Shown: one piece after another, positions 1-7,801 of the stretch
Position numbering within the stretch: position 1 is the first letter of the stretch
How the letters are laid out: every line of letters starts with the position of its first letter
NCBI RefSeq assembly: GCF_018131005.1
Contig: NZ_JAFCJK010000001.1
Location: 1 to 64,000, forward strand
Reading direction: 5' to 3'
DNA: 64,000 nt
Source: Bradyrhizobium lablabi
GTDB lineage: Bacteria; Pseudomonadota; Alphaproteobacteria; Rhizobiales; Xanthobacteraceae
The notes under the pieces: generated by a model
Told to the model about the DNA's origin: nothing
Database searches by the model: none
What the model saw: the letters and a program-made list of their open reading frames with translations, nothing else
Position numbers and translations under genes: made by a program

Positions 1-194
1 ACTTTGAGTAAGCAGCCAAATTGACTAAGTTGAATGTGACTCGCGCCGGCCCCCACATCGGTCATTACTTCTCGACAACGCAGATTTCACAAGCTCATCG
101 CGGTTGCTTTCAGTGGCCGCCGGTCTCAGCATGGTTTGCAGCGCCGATCGGGTCTTGATCTGAAACCAGTTGATGATTGCCGTAGGAGAGTGCG

Positions 195-395
195 ATGAGG
201 AAACGCAAGGAGGTGTATCCCAAGCAGCTCGATACGGTGAACGGTTGGGAGGTCTGGCAACTAGAGGAGCAATTGTTCTCGTTGCGGCCAGACATCAGTG
301 TCAACTTCGTCAATCAGCATGATGCCGTGACCTATGCCAAGCTGATGATGACGGCCGATGAATACCTTGCGGGTTATCAAAAACTGCGCGGATAG
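195..395 (+). CDS. Small hypothetical protein (66 aa), element cargo
   Basis: Unknown function. The ATG has a plausible ribosome binding site (GGAGAG about 7 bases upstream). The product is soluble, mixed-charge and rich in aromatic residues, with no signal peptide or membrane segment. It lies on the element side of the tRNA-Thr attachment site, so it is probably cargo of the integrated element. Bases 1-194 to its left show no gene. I recognise no domain; the call rests on the start signal and on a protein-like composition with a plausible helix near residues 20-30. A chance open frame cannot be excluded at this length. Confidence 0.55.
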   Translation: MRKRKEVYPKQLDTVNGWEVWQLEEQLFSLRPDISVNFVNQHDAVTYAKLMMTADEYLAGYQKLRG

Positions 396-619
396 TCGCC
401 CGCTCCTGCAACTTTTGACCCCCGGCCGCCACCGTGACCGGCCGCCAGTAACCTCTCTTCAGCATCCCTTTGCAAATCGACCGGTTAGCAACCGGCGACC
501 GTGCTTCAAGCGTTGCCGCTCATCAATCACGGTCTGGCCGATCGCGTCGGACGGTTCGAAATTCTTCCGGTCCTTTAATGAGCCGCCGCTTACGGCTGCC
601 TTGATCCTCTGGGCTGGCC

Positions 620-910
620 TTGGCCTCGCTCATCTCGTCGATCGCGTCGCCGCCTAGCCTGTCTTTGCACGGCGCGGCCGCCTTGCTGACGTACGCGATT
701 GAACGTGAGAACGTCAAAGGCGTGGCTTGGTCGGACCGCGTGGAGAACGACGAGGGCAAAAGGCATGACTTCTGGTGGCTGCTCGCGCGCACCGTCATTC
801 GGGCAATACATGGTGCAGAAGGGCAAGTCGCCGTGCCTCGCCCTGGCCGCCGCCGCGTGAAGGGGCGCAGCTCAACGGAGGGCGGCAGCCGTGACAACGA
901 TCGCCTGTAG
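620..910 (+). CDS. Possible small hypothetical protein (up to 96 aa)
   Basis: A low-confidence candidate. The middle part (around residues 20-65) has a balanced composition with the string DFWWLLARTVIRAIHG and resembles a short soluble phage-type protein, while the C-terminal 30 residues are arginine-rich and look like frame run-off. The start is uncertain; no strong ribosome binding site precedes the ATG at 620. The frame ends 20 bases inside the next tiny candidate, which begins at a GTG preceded by GGAGG, an arrangement compatible with translational coupling in a phage-like module. No function can be assigned. Confidence 0.3.
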   Translation: MASLISSIASPPSLSLHGAAALLTYAIERENVKGVAWSDRVENDEGKRHDFWWLLARTVIRAIHGAEGQVAVPRPGRRRVKGRSSTEGGSRDNDRL

Positions 911-974
911 CATCCTGTTATCGTGGATCGGCCTGGGCTTCTTCGAGGCGCTCCGAAGAATCCCGCGGTCGTAA
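891..974 (+). CDS. Possible 27-residue single-helix membrane peptide
   Basis: GTG start preceded by GGAGG with 9 bases of spacing. The product reads as a short N-terminal segment, one hydrophobic helix (IACSILLSWIGLGFFEAL) and a basic tail (RRIPRS). Such tiny membrane peptides occur in phage and island lysis or toxin modules, but a 27-residue frame is easily formed by chance and I have no homology to support it. Its overlap with the frame ending at 910 is the only contextual support. Treat as a lead, not a gene. Confidence 0.22.
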   Translation: MTTIACSILLSWIGLGFFEALRRIPRS

Positions 975-1195
975 AAGACCCGAAGCAACGGCCCGTCGGT
1001 TCGCGCACCGGCGGGCTTCCTGCATTTGGCAGACACCAGACAACACTCACGTCCGTGTGTGATGCGTATCTCTCGGGCGGCAAACGTGGGGAACTGGCGG
1101 CAAACAATTAACTGCCGTAGCGCCAAATGCTATACTTGCAAAACGGCGCCGAATCCGGATCGCCCTCGTAGTTTTGTTGATTAGGAGTTTGGTTG

Positions 1196-1360
1196 ATGAG
1201 TAGGAAGATGGTGAAAAAGTGCCTGGTCCGTTTGCCAGACGAGATCAAGGCATGGCTCGCGCAAGAGGCGTCGCGCAACGCCTCAAGCCAGAACAGCGAG
1301 ATCATTCGCTGCATTCGCGCCCGCATGGACATGCTGCAGCAGGCGAAGGCGGCCGGCTGA
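1196..1360 (+). CDS. Arc-type ribbon-helix-helix DNA-binding protein (54 aa)
   Basis: A short regulator. After the basic start MSRKMVKK comes CLVRLPDEIKAWLAQEASRN followed by a second helix SSQNSEIIRCIRARM; this strand-helix-helix pattern, with the 'RLP..IK..L...A..N..S.N.EI' spacing, is that of Arc/MetJ-type ribbon-helix-helix repressors. TAGGAG lies 10 bases upstream of the ATG. Its stop overlaps the start of the next gene (ATGA), so the two are translationally coupled. In integrated elements such proteins typically repress excision or lytic genes, or autoregulate; that role here is inferred from position. Confidence 0.75.
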   Translation: MSRKMVKKCLVRLPDEIKAWLAQEASRNASSQNSEIIRCIRARMDMLQQAKAAG

Positions 1361-1728
1361 TGAGTTGGCCCACGTACAAAATGGCGCGCGATCTTGCCGG
1401 ATCTGTTTTTCCGGTAAGTGAGCAGGTCATTTTGCAGACCGCGCGCAAGAACGGTATCGGCAAAAGAATGGGCCGATCAGTGATCTTCAGCGTCGACGCC
1501 GTCAACCAACTATATGAGGTTCTCCCATGCCTCTCCGGCTCACCCGCAGACCAAAGACGCCCAACTGGGTCATCCGCGGCACCCTCCGCGGAATCCGCGT
1601 TGAGGAAAGCACTGGCACTAGCGACAAGCGAGCCGCCGAGGAGATCCTCATCAAGCGCGAGGCCGAACTCCTCGAGCAGTCAATCCACGGTCGTCGCGCT
1701 ACCGAAACGTTCGCGAGCGCGGCCTTGA
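1360..1728 (+). CDS. Excisionase-like helix-turn-helix protein
   Basis: The N-terminal 56 residues hold a compact HTH of the excisionase/MerR kind: FPVSEQVILQTARKNGIGKR, then MGRSVIFSVDAVNQLYE, where the second part forms the usual beta-wing and final helix. This fits a recombination directionality factor sitting just before its integrase. After about residue 57 the frame continues for 65 serine-, proline- and arginine-rich residues that overlap the integrase in another frame; this tail may be accidental, and a natural product of about 60 residues (for example after a lost stop codon) is plausible. The start overlaps the stop of the Arc-like gene. Confidence 0.5.
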   Translation: MSWPTYKMARDLAGSVFPVSEQVILQTARKNGIGKRMGRSVIFSVDAVNQLYEVLPCLSGSPADQRRPTGSSAAPSAESALRKALALATSEPPRRSSSSARPNSSSSQSTVVALPKRSRARP

Positions 1729-2561
1729 GCTATCTTGAACACGGTGGATCAACGAGGTTCACGGCCGCGGTGATCCGACACTTCGGCACTATGCCCCTCG
1801 CCAAGATCGACCAGGACGCGCTCGACCTGGGGGCAAAGAAGGTTTACCCGGACGCTTCACCGTCGACACGCAATCGGCAGTTCTATGCCATCGCTTCAGC
1901 GATCTTGCATCATGCGGCAAGGCGTGGATGGTGCCCTCTGCCCATCATCGAGAGACCGACCACCCCGCCCGGACGAATACGGTGGCTCACGATCGAGGAA
2001 GCCGACAGCTTGATAGCGGCCTGCAGCGATCATTTGCGGCCATTGGTCGTCTTCATGCTCTACACCGGAGCGCGCGCCGGCGAGGCCCTTTGGCTCGATT
2101 GGCGTGACGTCGACCTGAGCCGCGCGCATGTGCAGTTCCCCAAGACCAAGAACGGGGAAGCCCGTGGCGTGCCGCTGCATCAGCGCGTCGTCGCTGAGAT
2201 GGCGAACTTGAAGACAAAGACCGGCGAGGTATTCCGGAGGCCCGACGGTAAGCCCTACAACCGCCCTCGGAACGCCAGCGACACCTCGGCCGGCACTCGC
2301 ATCAAGACCGCGTTCAAGGCCGCCTGCCGCCGCGCTGGTATCGACAACTTTCACCCGCACGACTGCCGCCATACCTGGGCAACTTGGCACTACCAGGAGA
2401 ACCGTGATCTCGGCGCCCTGATGAGGCTCGGCGGCTGGAAATCGGAGCGCATGGTGATGCGGTATGCGCACGTCAACGTTGGCGAACTCGCGCACACCAT
2501 AGACCGGCTCCCTGGGGGAAACCTTGGGGAAATGAAACTGAAGGACGGTACAAACCAATGA
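1527..2561 (+). CDS. Tyrosine recombinase (phage-type integrase)
   Basis: Site-specific recombinase of 344 residues that would integrate and excise the element at tRNA-Thr. The catalytic set is visible: Arg183 in YTGARAGEAL, His278-x-x-Arg281 in HPHDCRHTWAT, Trp304 in LGGWKS, and the nucleophile Tyr313 in MRYAHV. An N-terminal arm (about 1-55) and a core-binding region (about 60-140) precede the catalytic domain. GAGG lies upstream of the ATG. The gene ends 28 bases before the tRNA-Thr 3' fragment, so enzyme and attachment site are adjacent. All catalytic residues are present, so it is probably active. Confidence 0.94.
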   Translation: MPLRLTRRPKTPNWVIRGTLRGIRVEESTGTSDKRAAEEILIKREAELLEQSIHGRRATETFASAALSYLEHGGSTRFTAAVIRHFGTMPLAKIDQDALDLGAKKVYPDASPSTRNRQFYAIASAILHHAARRGWCPLPIIERPTTPPGRIRWLTIEEADSLIAACSDHLRPLVVFMLYTGARAGEALWLDWRDVDLSRAHVQFPKTKNGEARGVPLHQRVVAEMANLKTKTGEVFRRPDGKPYNRPRNASDTSAGTRIKTAFKAACRRAGIDNFHPHDCRHTWATWHYQENRDLGALMRLGGWKSERMVMRYAHVNVGELAHTIDRLPGGNLGEMKLKDGTNQ

Positions 2562-2589
2562 ATATACGAAGGAATTACGACGGGCAAAC

Positions 2590-2639
2590 CTCCATTGGTA
2601 ATGGAGAGGTCGACAGTTCAATCCTGTCCGGCAGCACCA
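2590..2639 (+). other. 3' fragment of tRNA-Thr(GGU): attachment site of the element
   Basis: The sequence folds as the 3' two-thirds of a tRNA: anticodon stem CTCCA/TGGAG closing the loop TTGGTAA (anticodon GGT, threonine), a 5-base variable region, the T arm GACAG-TTCAATC-CTGTC, the acceptor strand CGGCAGC, discriminator A and CCA (2637-2639). The 5' acceptor strand and D arm are missing upstream, where the integrase gene ends instead. It is therefore not a functional tRNA but the duplicated 3' end left by integration. The complete gene should lie at the far end of the element, left of the window. Confidence 0.88.
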
Positions 2640-2794
2640 GCAAGTGCAGAGAACTGCCACTCCTCACAGCCACTCCCGCAGTCAGCGCCGCAGCGACGAG
2701 TTGAGGAGTTCGTCAAGGCCATGCACGGATCATCCGGGTCGGCCTCAGCCTGAAACGCGGATGATGTCATCGTCCATCCCCTCGCAATTGAGAA

Positions 2795-2920
2795 TCAATG
2801 CGTGACGACCACGCCAACGCCGCCAATCATCACCACGACGTAAAATGCGAACACACTGCCGACCCATTTCCAGTCGATGTGTCCGTCCTGAGGGCTCAGG
2901 CTTTCAATGATATCGCGCAT
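2795..2920 (-). CDS. Small single-pass membrane protein (41 aa)
   Basis: Starts at an ATG with a very strong ribosome binding site (AAGGAGG, 6 bases upstream), which decides against the longer frame starting at 2986. A polar N-terminus (MRDIIESLSPQDGHIDWKW) is followed by one hydrophobic helix of about 20 residues and a short VVTH tail. The function is unknown. It is transcribed away from the HTH gene at 3016, with a perfect 6-bp inverted repeat between them, so the two may share regulation. It is the first gene on the chromosomal side of the attachment site, about 155 bases from it. Confidence 0.7.
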   Translation of the reverse strand: MRDIIESLSPQDGHIDWKWVGSVFAFYVVVMIGGVGVVVTH

Positions 2921-2970
2921 GATCGCCTCCTTGATCACAGGCGTGGTATAGCCCGGGCCTGGAGCGCGTC

Positions 2971-2988
2971 GTGTGACGTGGTTCACAC
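2971..2988. promoter_or_regulatory. Perfect inverted repeat GTGTGA-N6-TCACAC (CRP-like operator)
   Basis: Arms 2971-2976 and 2983-2988, spacer CGTGGT. The core TGTGA-N6-TCACA equals the classical CRP consensus. It lies in the 95-base gap between the small membrane protein (minus strand, start 2920) and the HTH protein (plus strand, start 3016). The binding protein could be a CRP/FNR-family regulator or the neighbouring HTH protein itself; the sequence alone cannot tell. Confidence 0.45.
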
Positions 2989-3015
2989 TTTAATAACCGC
3001 GGAGCGGAATCAAGA

Positions 3016-3336
3016 GTGACCGGCCCCGAACTGAAGAAATTGCGCGAGGACCTCGGCGAGGCGATCGGCCGTCCGCTGACTGCGGCCGACATGGCGAAGC
3101 TCTGCGGGCTACCGGCGGCCGATGGCGCCGACACGATTCGCAGGTGGGAGGTCAGCGGTCCGAGCCATCCCGCGCGCGAGCTGTTCCGCATCCTGGCAAT
3201 GGCGAGCGACCGCTATCCCATCCTCGAGATGTTCAACGTGTTCGACCGCCACGACGTCGCCGTGAAAGACCGGCCCGCCCGCCGGCAGGCCTTCCGCGAA
3301 CAGATGCGCGACGACGTGCGCCGCCGGCTTGGTTAA
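3016..3336 (+). CDS. Helix-turn-helix (XRE-like) DNA-binding protein, 106 aa
   Basis: GTG start with GGAG about 11 bases upstream. The N-terminal 50 residues resemble a divergent XRE/Cro domain: helix ELKKLREDLGEAIG, then the HTH LTAADMAKLCGLPAADGADT, and then IRRWEVSGPSHPARELFRIL, which matches the 'W..G...P......L..LL' ending of plasmid-type HTH domains. The C-terminal half is charged (DRPARRQAFREQMRDDVRRR) and probably helical. Target genes are unknown; the palindrome at 2971-2988, 28 bases upstream of the start, suggests autoregulation or control of the divergent small membrane protein. Confidence 0.75.
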   Translation: MTGPELKKLREDLGEAIGRPLTAADMAKLCGLPAADGADTIRRWEVSGPSHPARELFRILAMASDRYPILEMFNVFDRHDVAVKDRPARRQAFREQMRDDVRRRLG

Positions 3337-3550
3337 GCAAAGCCTGCCTGGTTAACGAAGCTCGCCTGCGCCTGCCGGATTAAGCCTTCGTTAGGCACAA
3401 GAAAACGTTTAGCCGCCGCGAGCTTGGTTTATCGGGCGTTAGCGTCCCCGGAGTGACGGCTTTTTATTCAAAGGCCTTTTAGCTGCGCGCCATGGATGTG
3501 ATGGCGCCGCCACACGGCGTCTCCACGCAAATTTCCGGGAGACCGATCCA

Positions 3551-4267
3551 ATGAAGAATTATCTGCTCGCAACCACCGCCGTCGGAGCCGCCGTCGCTGC
3601 CCTGGGTGCAACCGCCCAAGCCGCCGATCTCCGCTCCTACTACAACCCGCCCGCCTACACTGCGCAGGCCTACGATTGGACTGGCTTTTATCTGGGTGGC
3701 CATCTCGGCGGTGTGTTCGCCAGCGACAACACCTTCAACGGCGTCCCGCTCAGCGATTCCAGCGCCCGTTTCATGGGCGGCATTCAGGCCGGCTTTGATT
3801 GGCAGACCGCGCCGAACTGGGTGATCGGTATCGAAGGCCAGTATTCCTGGCTGAGCGGCCACCAGCTCAACGCGTTCTTCCCCGGCGGCCTCGCGTACAA
3901 CAACGACCAGCGCGCCATTGCCTCGATCACAGGCCGCTTCGGCTACACCTGGGGTCCGGGCCTCATCTATGTGAAGGGCGGCTATGCCTATTCGGACAAC
4001 CGTGAGACGGTGACGCTTGGCGGCACGCCGATCGCGTTTGCGCTCAGCGACGACCACACCAACGGCTACACCGTCGGCGCCGGCGTCGAATACATGTTCG
4101 CGCCCAACTGGTCGGCCAAGGCCGAGTATCAATTCTACGATTTCGGCGACAGCCGCTTCGTCGCCCCTGCCGCCATTGTCCCCTTCGGCAGCTTCCATAA
4201 TGACGAGCACACCGTGAAGGCCGGCATTAACTACCGCTTCAACTTCGGGGGCCTCGGCCGCTACTGA
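3551..4267 (+). CDS. Outer-membrane beta-barrel protein (Omp25/Omp31-like, porin-family)
   Basis: A 238-residue small beta-barrel of the alphaproteobacterial Omp25/31 type. It has a cleavable signal peptide ([20 protein letters not shown], cleavage after AQA near residue 25), then alternating aromatic and glycine strands such as [33 protein letters not shown] and [13 protein letters not shown], and closes with [15 protein letters not shown]. Members stabilise the outer membrane or act as small pores; which applies here is unknown. It is a stand-alone gene with a strong terminator right after it. Confidence 0.9.
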   Translation: MKNYLLATTAVGAAVAALGATAQAADLRSYYNPPAYTAQAYDWTGFYLGGHLGGVFASDNTFNGVPLSDSSARFMGGIQAGFDWQTAPNWVIGIEGQYSWLSGHQLNAFFPGGLAYNNDQRAIASITGRFGYTWGPGLIYVKGGYAYSDNRETVTLGGTPIAFALSDDHTNGYTVGAGVEYMFAPNWSAKAEYQFYDFGDSRFVAPAAIVPFGSFHNDEHTVKAGINYRFNFGGLGRY

Positions 4268-4293
4268 GGGCTCGGTCGCAACAACCGGACATG

Positions 4294-4322
4294 AAAAAGG
4301 CCGGCCTCGTGCCGGCCTTTTT
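4294..4322 (+). terminator. Rho-independent terminator of the beta-barrel gene
   Basis: Perfect 12-bp stem: AAAAAGGCCGGC (4294-4305), loop CTCGT, GCCGGCCTTTTT (4311-4322), giving an A-run before and a T-run after. It sits 27 bases after the stop codon at 4267 and can work in both directions. Confidence 0.88.
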
Positions 4323-4482
4323 GCATCCAACGCGCCGGCCATTTTGCGGAAGAAAACGTCACGGTCGTCGAGATCGCTCAAAAACCGAGCAGATCGCCAC
4401 AATTTTCGCGATTTTGTTAACCGGGCACCCCGATACTGCAGCCCGAGGGGATCACCCAGGGGCAGTGACGGGGCGGGGGGTA

Positions 4483-6627
4483 ATGACGTTTCGGTTCAAG
4501 CGCGGCAAATTCAATCTCAAGCATGTCCACTTTCCGCAGATGGGCATCAGGGGCAGCCTGCTTGCGGCCTTTGCCATGATCGCGACCATGGCGCTCGTCA
4601 TCAGCGCGGGCGCCGGCATGGTGCTGCGCGAGCTCGGCGGCACCATGATCGATCTGAGCGGCCGCGACATCCCGCGGCTTGCCGCGAGCCTGCAACTCTC
4701 TGCGCAGAGCGCCGCGCTCGCAGCGCAGGGACCGGGCCTGTTGGCCGCGCAGAGCGAAGAGGCGTTGAACGAGCGCACCAGGAAGGTAAAGGAAGTCCAG
4801 CAGCTCATCACGGACAAGCTCGGCGAGATCATCGAGCTCGGCGCCGACAAATCCGTCCTCAGCGCGCTTCGGGAGAACGTCAAGAACACCGAGGAAGCGA
4901 CCAAGAGCCTGATCTCGGCGGCGCGCGAGCGGCTGGAGATCGCAGCCCTTCACGACAAGCAATACACCACGCTGCGCAAGGTGCAGGCGGCGTTCGTGTC
5001 CGCCGCGAGCCCGGCGATGCTCGATGCGCAGACACGGCTCAGCGCGATCCTGGGGGCGGCCGATGTGTCGGCGGATGACGCGGCCGAAGCCGCGCGCACG
5101 GTCGACCAGATCGGCAACGTGCTCGCCATCGGCAACCTGGTGGCGGCTGACATGACTGCGGCGCTTTCGGCGAACTCCAGCGACGCGCTCGAAGCGATCG
5201 AGAAGGAGTTCAAGGCGGGCCGCGAACGCATCAAGTCGAATCTGGATGACCTGCCCAAGACGACGTCCACCGCCGCGGTCAGGGACAGCGCGCAGAAGCT
5301 GCTCGCGCTCGGGGAAGGCAAGAGCGGCGTGTTCAAGGTGCGCGAGAAGGAGCTCGATTCCATCGACTACGGCCAGACCATCCTGGACGAAACGCGCAAG
5401 CTCAATGTCGGCCTCGGCATCAGCGTGCAGCAGCTCGTCGACGGGGTCCAGAAGGAGACAGATGCCTCGACCTTCCAGGCACGGCAGCAGATCTCGTTCG
5501 CGACCATGGTGATGATCGGGCTCGGCGCGCTGACGCTGGTCGGATCGTTTCTGTTCGTCTGGCTCTATGTCGGCCGAAATATCCTGCGCCGCATCCGCGG
5601 CTTGCAGCGCTCGATGCAGCTGCTCTCCGATGGCGATCTCGAAACCGAGATCCCGCAGAGCCGCCAGCGCGACGAGATCACCTCGATGGCCGATTCGCTG
5701 CAGATCTTCCGCGAGAGCATGATCGAGGGCCGCGAGCTCTCGGCAAGCCAGAACACGGATCGCATCGCCAAGGCCGAACGCGCCTCGCGCATGGAGGCGC
5801 AGATCGTGGCATTCGAATCCACGGTGCGCGCCGCTCTCGGCAGCCTGCAGACGGCGGCGAACTCGATGCAGACCACCGCGCAGAGCATGTCGGCGACTGC
5901 CGACCAGTCGAGCGCGCTGGTCAGCGCGGTGGCCTCGGCGGCCGAGGAAACCTCGGTCAATGTGCAGACGGTGTCGTCGGGCACCGAGGAACTGTCGTCG
6001 TCCATCCAGGAAATCGGCCGCCAGGTGGTCACCTCGGCGGAGATCGCTCGAAAGGCGGTGGCGGAGGCGAGCGCTACCGACACCACCATGCAGGGCCTTG
6101 CCGACAATGCCGCGCGCATCAGTGTCGTGGTCGACCTGATCCAGACCATCGCCTCGCAGACCAACCTGCTCGCGCTCAACGCCACCATCGAGGCGGCGCG
6201 CGCGGGCGAAGCTGGCCGCGGCTTCGCGGTGGTCGCCTCCGAAGTGAAGAACCTTGCGAGCCAAACCGCCAAGGCAACGGAAGAGATCCGTCAGCAGATC
6301 GTCAGCATGCAGGAGGTGACGACGTCGGCTGTCTCCGCCATCCGCAACATCTCGAGCACGATCGGCGAGATCAACGACGTCACCACCGCGATTGCGGCGG
6401 CGGTCGAGCAACAGGGCGCTGCGACGCGCGAGATCGCCCGCAACATCCAGCACGCCGCAGGCGGCACCAGCGAGGTGTCGAGCAACATCGTCGGAGTCAG
6501 TCATGCCTCGGCGGAAGCCGGCACCGCGGCGGGCGAGGTGCTGAGCGCCTCCGACGCGCTGCGCCGCGAGGCCGACCTGCTGGACTCGGAAATCGACAGT
6601 TTCCTGTCGAGTATCAGGGCGGCCTGA
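4483..6627 (+). CDS. Methyl-accepting chemotaxis protein
   Basis: Transmembrane chemoreceptor of 714 residues. TM1 (about 22-45, [17 protein letters not shown]), a large helical periplasmic domain (about 46-335), TM2 (about 338-362), HAMP domain (about 363-415, [19 protein letters not shown]) and a cytoplasmic signalling domain whose conserved hairpin tip [20 protein letters not shown] lies near residue 570. It would signal to CheA and control flagellar switching; the ligand is unknown. I chose the ATG at 4483, preceded by GGGCGGGGGG, because the longer frame from 4291 runs through the terminator at 4294-4322. No che gene is adjacent, so it is an orphan receptor. Confidence 0.93.
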   Translation: MTFRFKRGKFNLKHVHFPQMGIRGSLLAAFAMIATMALVISAGAGMVLRELGGTMIDLSGRDIPRLAASLQLSAQSAALAAQGPGLLAAQSEEALNERTRKVKEVQQLITDKLGEIIELGADKSVLSALRENVKNTEEATKSLISAARERLEIAALHDKQYTTLRKVQAAFVSAASPAMLDAQTRLSAILGAADVSADDAAEAARTVDQIGNVLAIGNLVAADMTAALSANSSDALEAIEKEFKAGRERIKSNLDDLPKTTSTAAVRDSAQKLLALGEGKSGVFKVREKELDSIDYGQTILDETRKLNVGLGISVQQLVDGVQKETDASTFQARQQISFATMVMIGLGALTLVGSFLFVWLYVGRNILRRIRGLQRSMQLLSDGDLETEIPQSRQRDEITSMADSLQIFRESMIEGRELSASQNTDRIAKAERASRMEAQIVAFESTVRAALGSLQTAANSMQTTAQSMSATADQSSALVSAVASAAEETSVNVQTVSSGTEELSSSIQEIGRQVVTSAEIARKAVAEASATDTTMQGLADNAARISVVVDLIQTIASQTNLLALNATIEAARAGEAGRGFAVVASEVKNLASQTAKATEEIRQQIVSMQEVTTSAVSAIRNISSTIGEINDVTTAIAAAVEQQGAATREIARNIQHAAGGTSEVSSNIVGVSHASAEAGTAAGEVLSASDALRREADLLDSEIDSFLSSIRAA

Positions 6628-6672
6628 GCGACTTGACCTCGCATTCGGTCGGCCGGTAAAAAGCCGTCCGGA

Positions 6673-7722
6673 ATGAAGGCTGGGTTGGGAAGTGGAAAGC
6701 TGGAAGGGCTGCAGGCGGCGCGCGCGATCGCGGCGCTCAGCGTCGCCTATTTCCACTCCTATGTCGCGCTACGCGCCTTCCCGGAAGATGCCCAGCACCC
6801 GATCGCATTCTTGAAGGCCTGGGGCTTCCTGGGAGTCGATCTCTTCTTCGCGATCAGTGGTTACGTGATCTGCCTCGTCGCCTCAAAGCCGGATTTTTCC
6901 CCCCTGGCTTTCGCGATCAAGCGAGCCTTTCGGCTTTACCCCATGTACTGGGTGACGATGGCGATCGTCGCGGCCGCGATCCTGTCCGGCAAGTTTCCCG
7001 ATCAGATCGGGCTCGGACACTTCCTCTACTCGATGACGCTGCTGCCACAGCATGGACCAACGGCCTATCAGGTCAGCTGGACGCTGGAACGCGAGGTCGT
7101 ATTCTACGCCCTGGCCGCACTGCTCGTTCCGTTTGTCGGCATCAGGGGGCTCGCGATCGTCCTTGCCGGACTCGCCTTTGCCGGATTTGTCTACCAGGAT
7201 CCCTGGTCCTTTCATCTGATATCGATCAGGCAAGCCGACTTTCTCGGCGGTGTGCTGGTGTTTCTGGTCAGCCGCCATTTCCGTCCCGGGTCGTGGACAG
7301 CAGGCCTGTCGCTGGCGGCCGGAGTGCTTGCCCTTGGCTATCTGTGGTTCAATCCGTCCCGCATCTTCACTTTCGCGACAACCATCTGCCTTGCATTGGT
7401 GTTGTTGGGGATGATCAATCTGAGACTGCCATGGAAGCACTGGTCGCTGCGCTGGCTGGTCCTGATCGGCGACGGTTCCTATTCAATCTATCTGCTTCAC
7501 GGCCTCATCCTGTATTACTTCCCCTGGTTTTGCGCGCAGTTCAACTCGGTGCCTGCGTGGTTGTGCGAGCCCTCGCGCTACGGGCTGCTCGCCCTGACAT
7601 GCGTCGTCTCCTATGCGACCTGGCGGCTCGTCGAAGTGCCGATGATCTCGGTTGGGAACCGATTGCTGAAACGGGCCGCGGATTTGCCGGCCGAGACCGT
7701 CGCACCGCCTCTAAGAGCCTGA
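6673..7722 (+). CDS. Acyltransferase family 3 membrane protein (OafA/ExoZ-like)
   Basis: Integral-membrane O-acyltransferase of 349 residues. It opens with GLQAARAIAALSVAYFHSY, the family's N-terminal signature with its conserved histidine, followed by about ten hydrophobic segments, the ISGYVI loop, the conserved arginine segment RLYPMYWV, and W-x-L-x-x-E in SWTLEREVVFYAL. Relatives transfer acetyl or succinyl groups to exopolysaccharide, lipid A, O-antigen or Nod factors. The substrate here is not evident; there are no polysaccharide genes nearby. It stands 45 bases after the chemoreceptor stop, so it may be cotranscribed without being functionally linked. Confidence 0.9.
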   Translation: MKAGLGSGKLEGLQAARAIAALSVAYFHSYVALRAFPEDAQHPIAFLKAWGFLGVDLFFAISGYVICLVASKPDFSPLAFAIKRAFRLYPMYWVTMAIVAAAILSGKFPDQIGLGHFLYSMTLLPQHGPTAYQVSWTLEREVVFYALAALLVPFVGIRGLAIVLAGLAFAGFVYQDPWSFHLISIRQADFLGGVLVFLVSRHFRPGSWTAGLSLAAGVLALGYLWFNPSRIFTFATTICLALVLLGMINLRLPWKHWSLRWLVLIGDGSYSIYLLHGLILYYFPWFCAQFNSVPAWLCEPSRYGLLALTCVVSYATWRLVEVPMISVGNRLLKRAADLPAETVAPPLRA

Positions 7723-7801
7723 CCCTTCCCACGCTCCGCACCCGGCCCCTATTTTTATTTTTCGGCTGGCGCGCCGGCCCGCCGCCCGCTAAGCCGGTAG
7801 C

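Larger units (their letters stand above)
396..1195. other. Stretch without a confident gene inside the integrated element
   Basis: Open frames on both strands overlap each other here and none has a recognisable domain. The plus frame ending at 657 finishes in a hydrophobic helix-like stretch (about residues 78-95 of that frame) but has no good start near it. Two further small plus-strand candidates are listed separately at low confidence. The long minus-strand frame 523-1107 is arginine- and proline-rich in the manner of GC-rich shadow frames. The last bases before 1196 carry a ribosome binding site (TAGGAG) for the Arc-like gene. Confidence 0.5.
1..2639. mobile_element. One end of an integrated element (integrase end) bounded by a tRNA-Thr attachment site; other end lies outside the window
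   Basis: The block ends at a 50-base copy of the 3' part of tRNA-Thr (2590-2639), directly downstream of a tyrosine recombinase gene, an excisionase-like gene and an Arc-type regulator. This is the usual layout of genomic islands and prophages that integrate into tRNA genes. Genes to the left are small and unrecognised, whereas genes to the right look like ordinary core genome. The left boundary, where the complete tRNA-Thr gene or the second repeat should be, is not in the window, so the total size and type (island, prophage or ICE) cannot be judged. Confidence 0.65.

Noticed and set aside
523..1107. Minus-strand 194-residue frame in the element
   Set aside because: Rich in Arg, Pro and Ser with no domain, no ribosome binding site and overlapping plus-strand candidates; looks like a GC-rich shadow.
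2590..2639. Functional tRNA-Thr gene
   Set aside because: The 5' acceptor strand and D arm are absent, so it can only be an attachment-site copy of the 3' end.
1896..2660. Minus-strand 254-residue frame crossing the integrase gene and the tRNA fragment
   Set aside because: It is antisense to the integrase, and its N-terminus (CRTGLNCRPLHYQ-type) is the well-known mistranslation of tRNA sequence.
4291..4482. Upstream start for the chemoreceptor (64 extra codons)
   Set aside because: The extension would run through the strong terminator at 4294-4322, and its residues do not resemble a receptor N-terminus.
4417..6756. 779-residue minus-strand frame
   Set aside because: Exact antisense of the chemoreceptor gene; His-, Asp- and Arg-rich composition of a mirrored high-GC frame.
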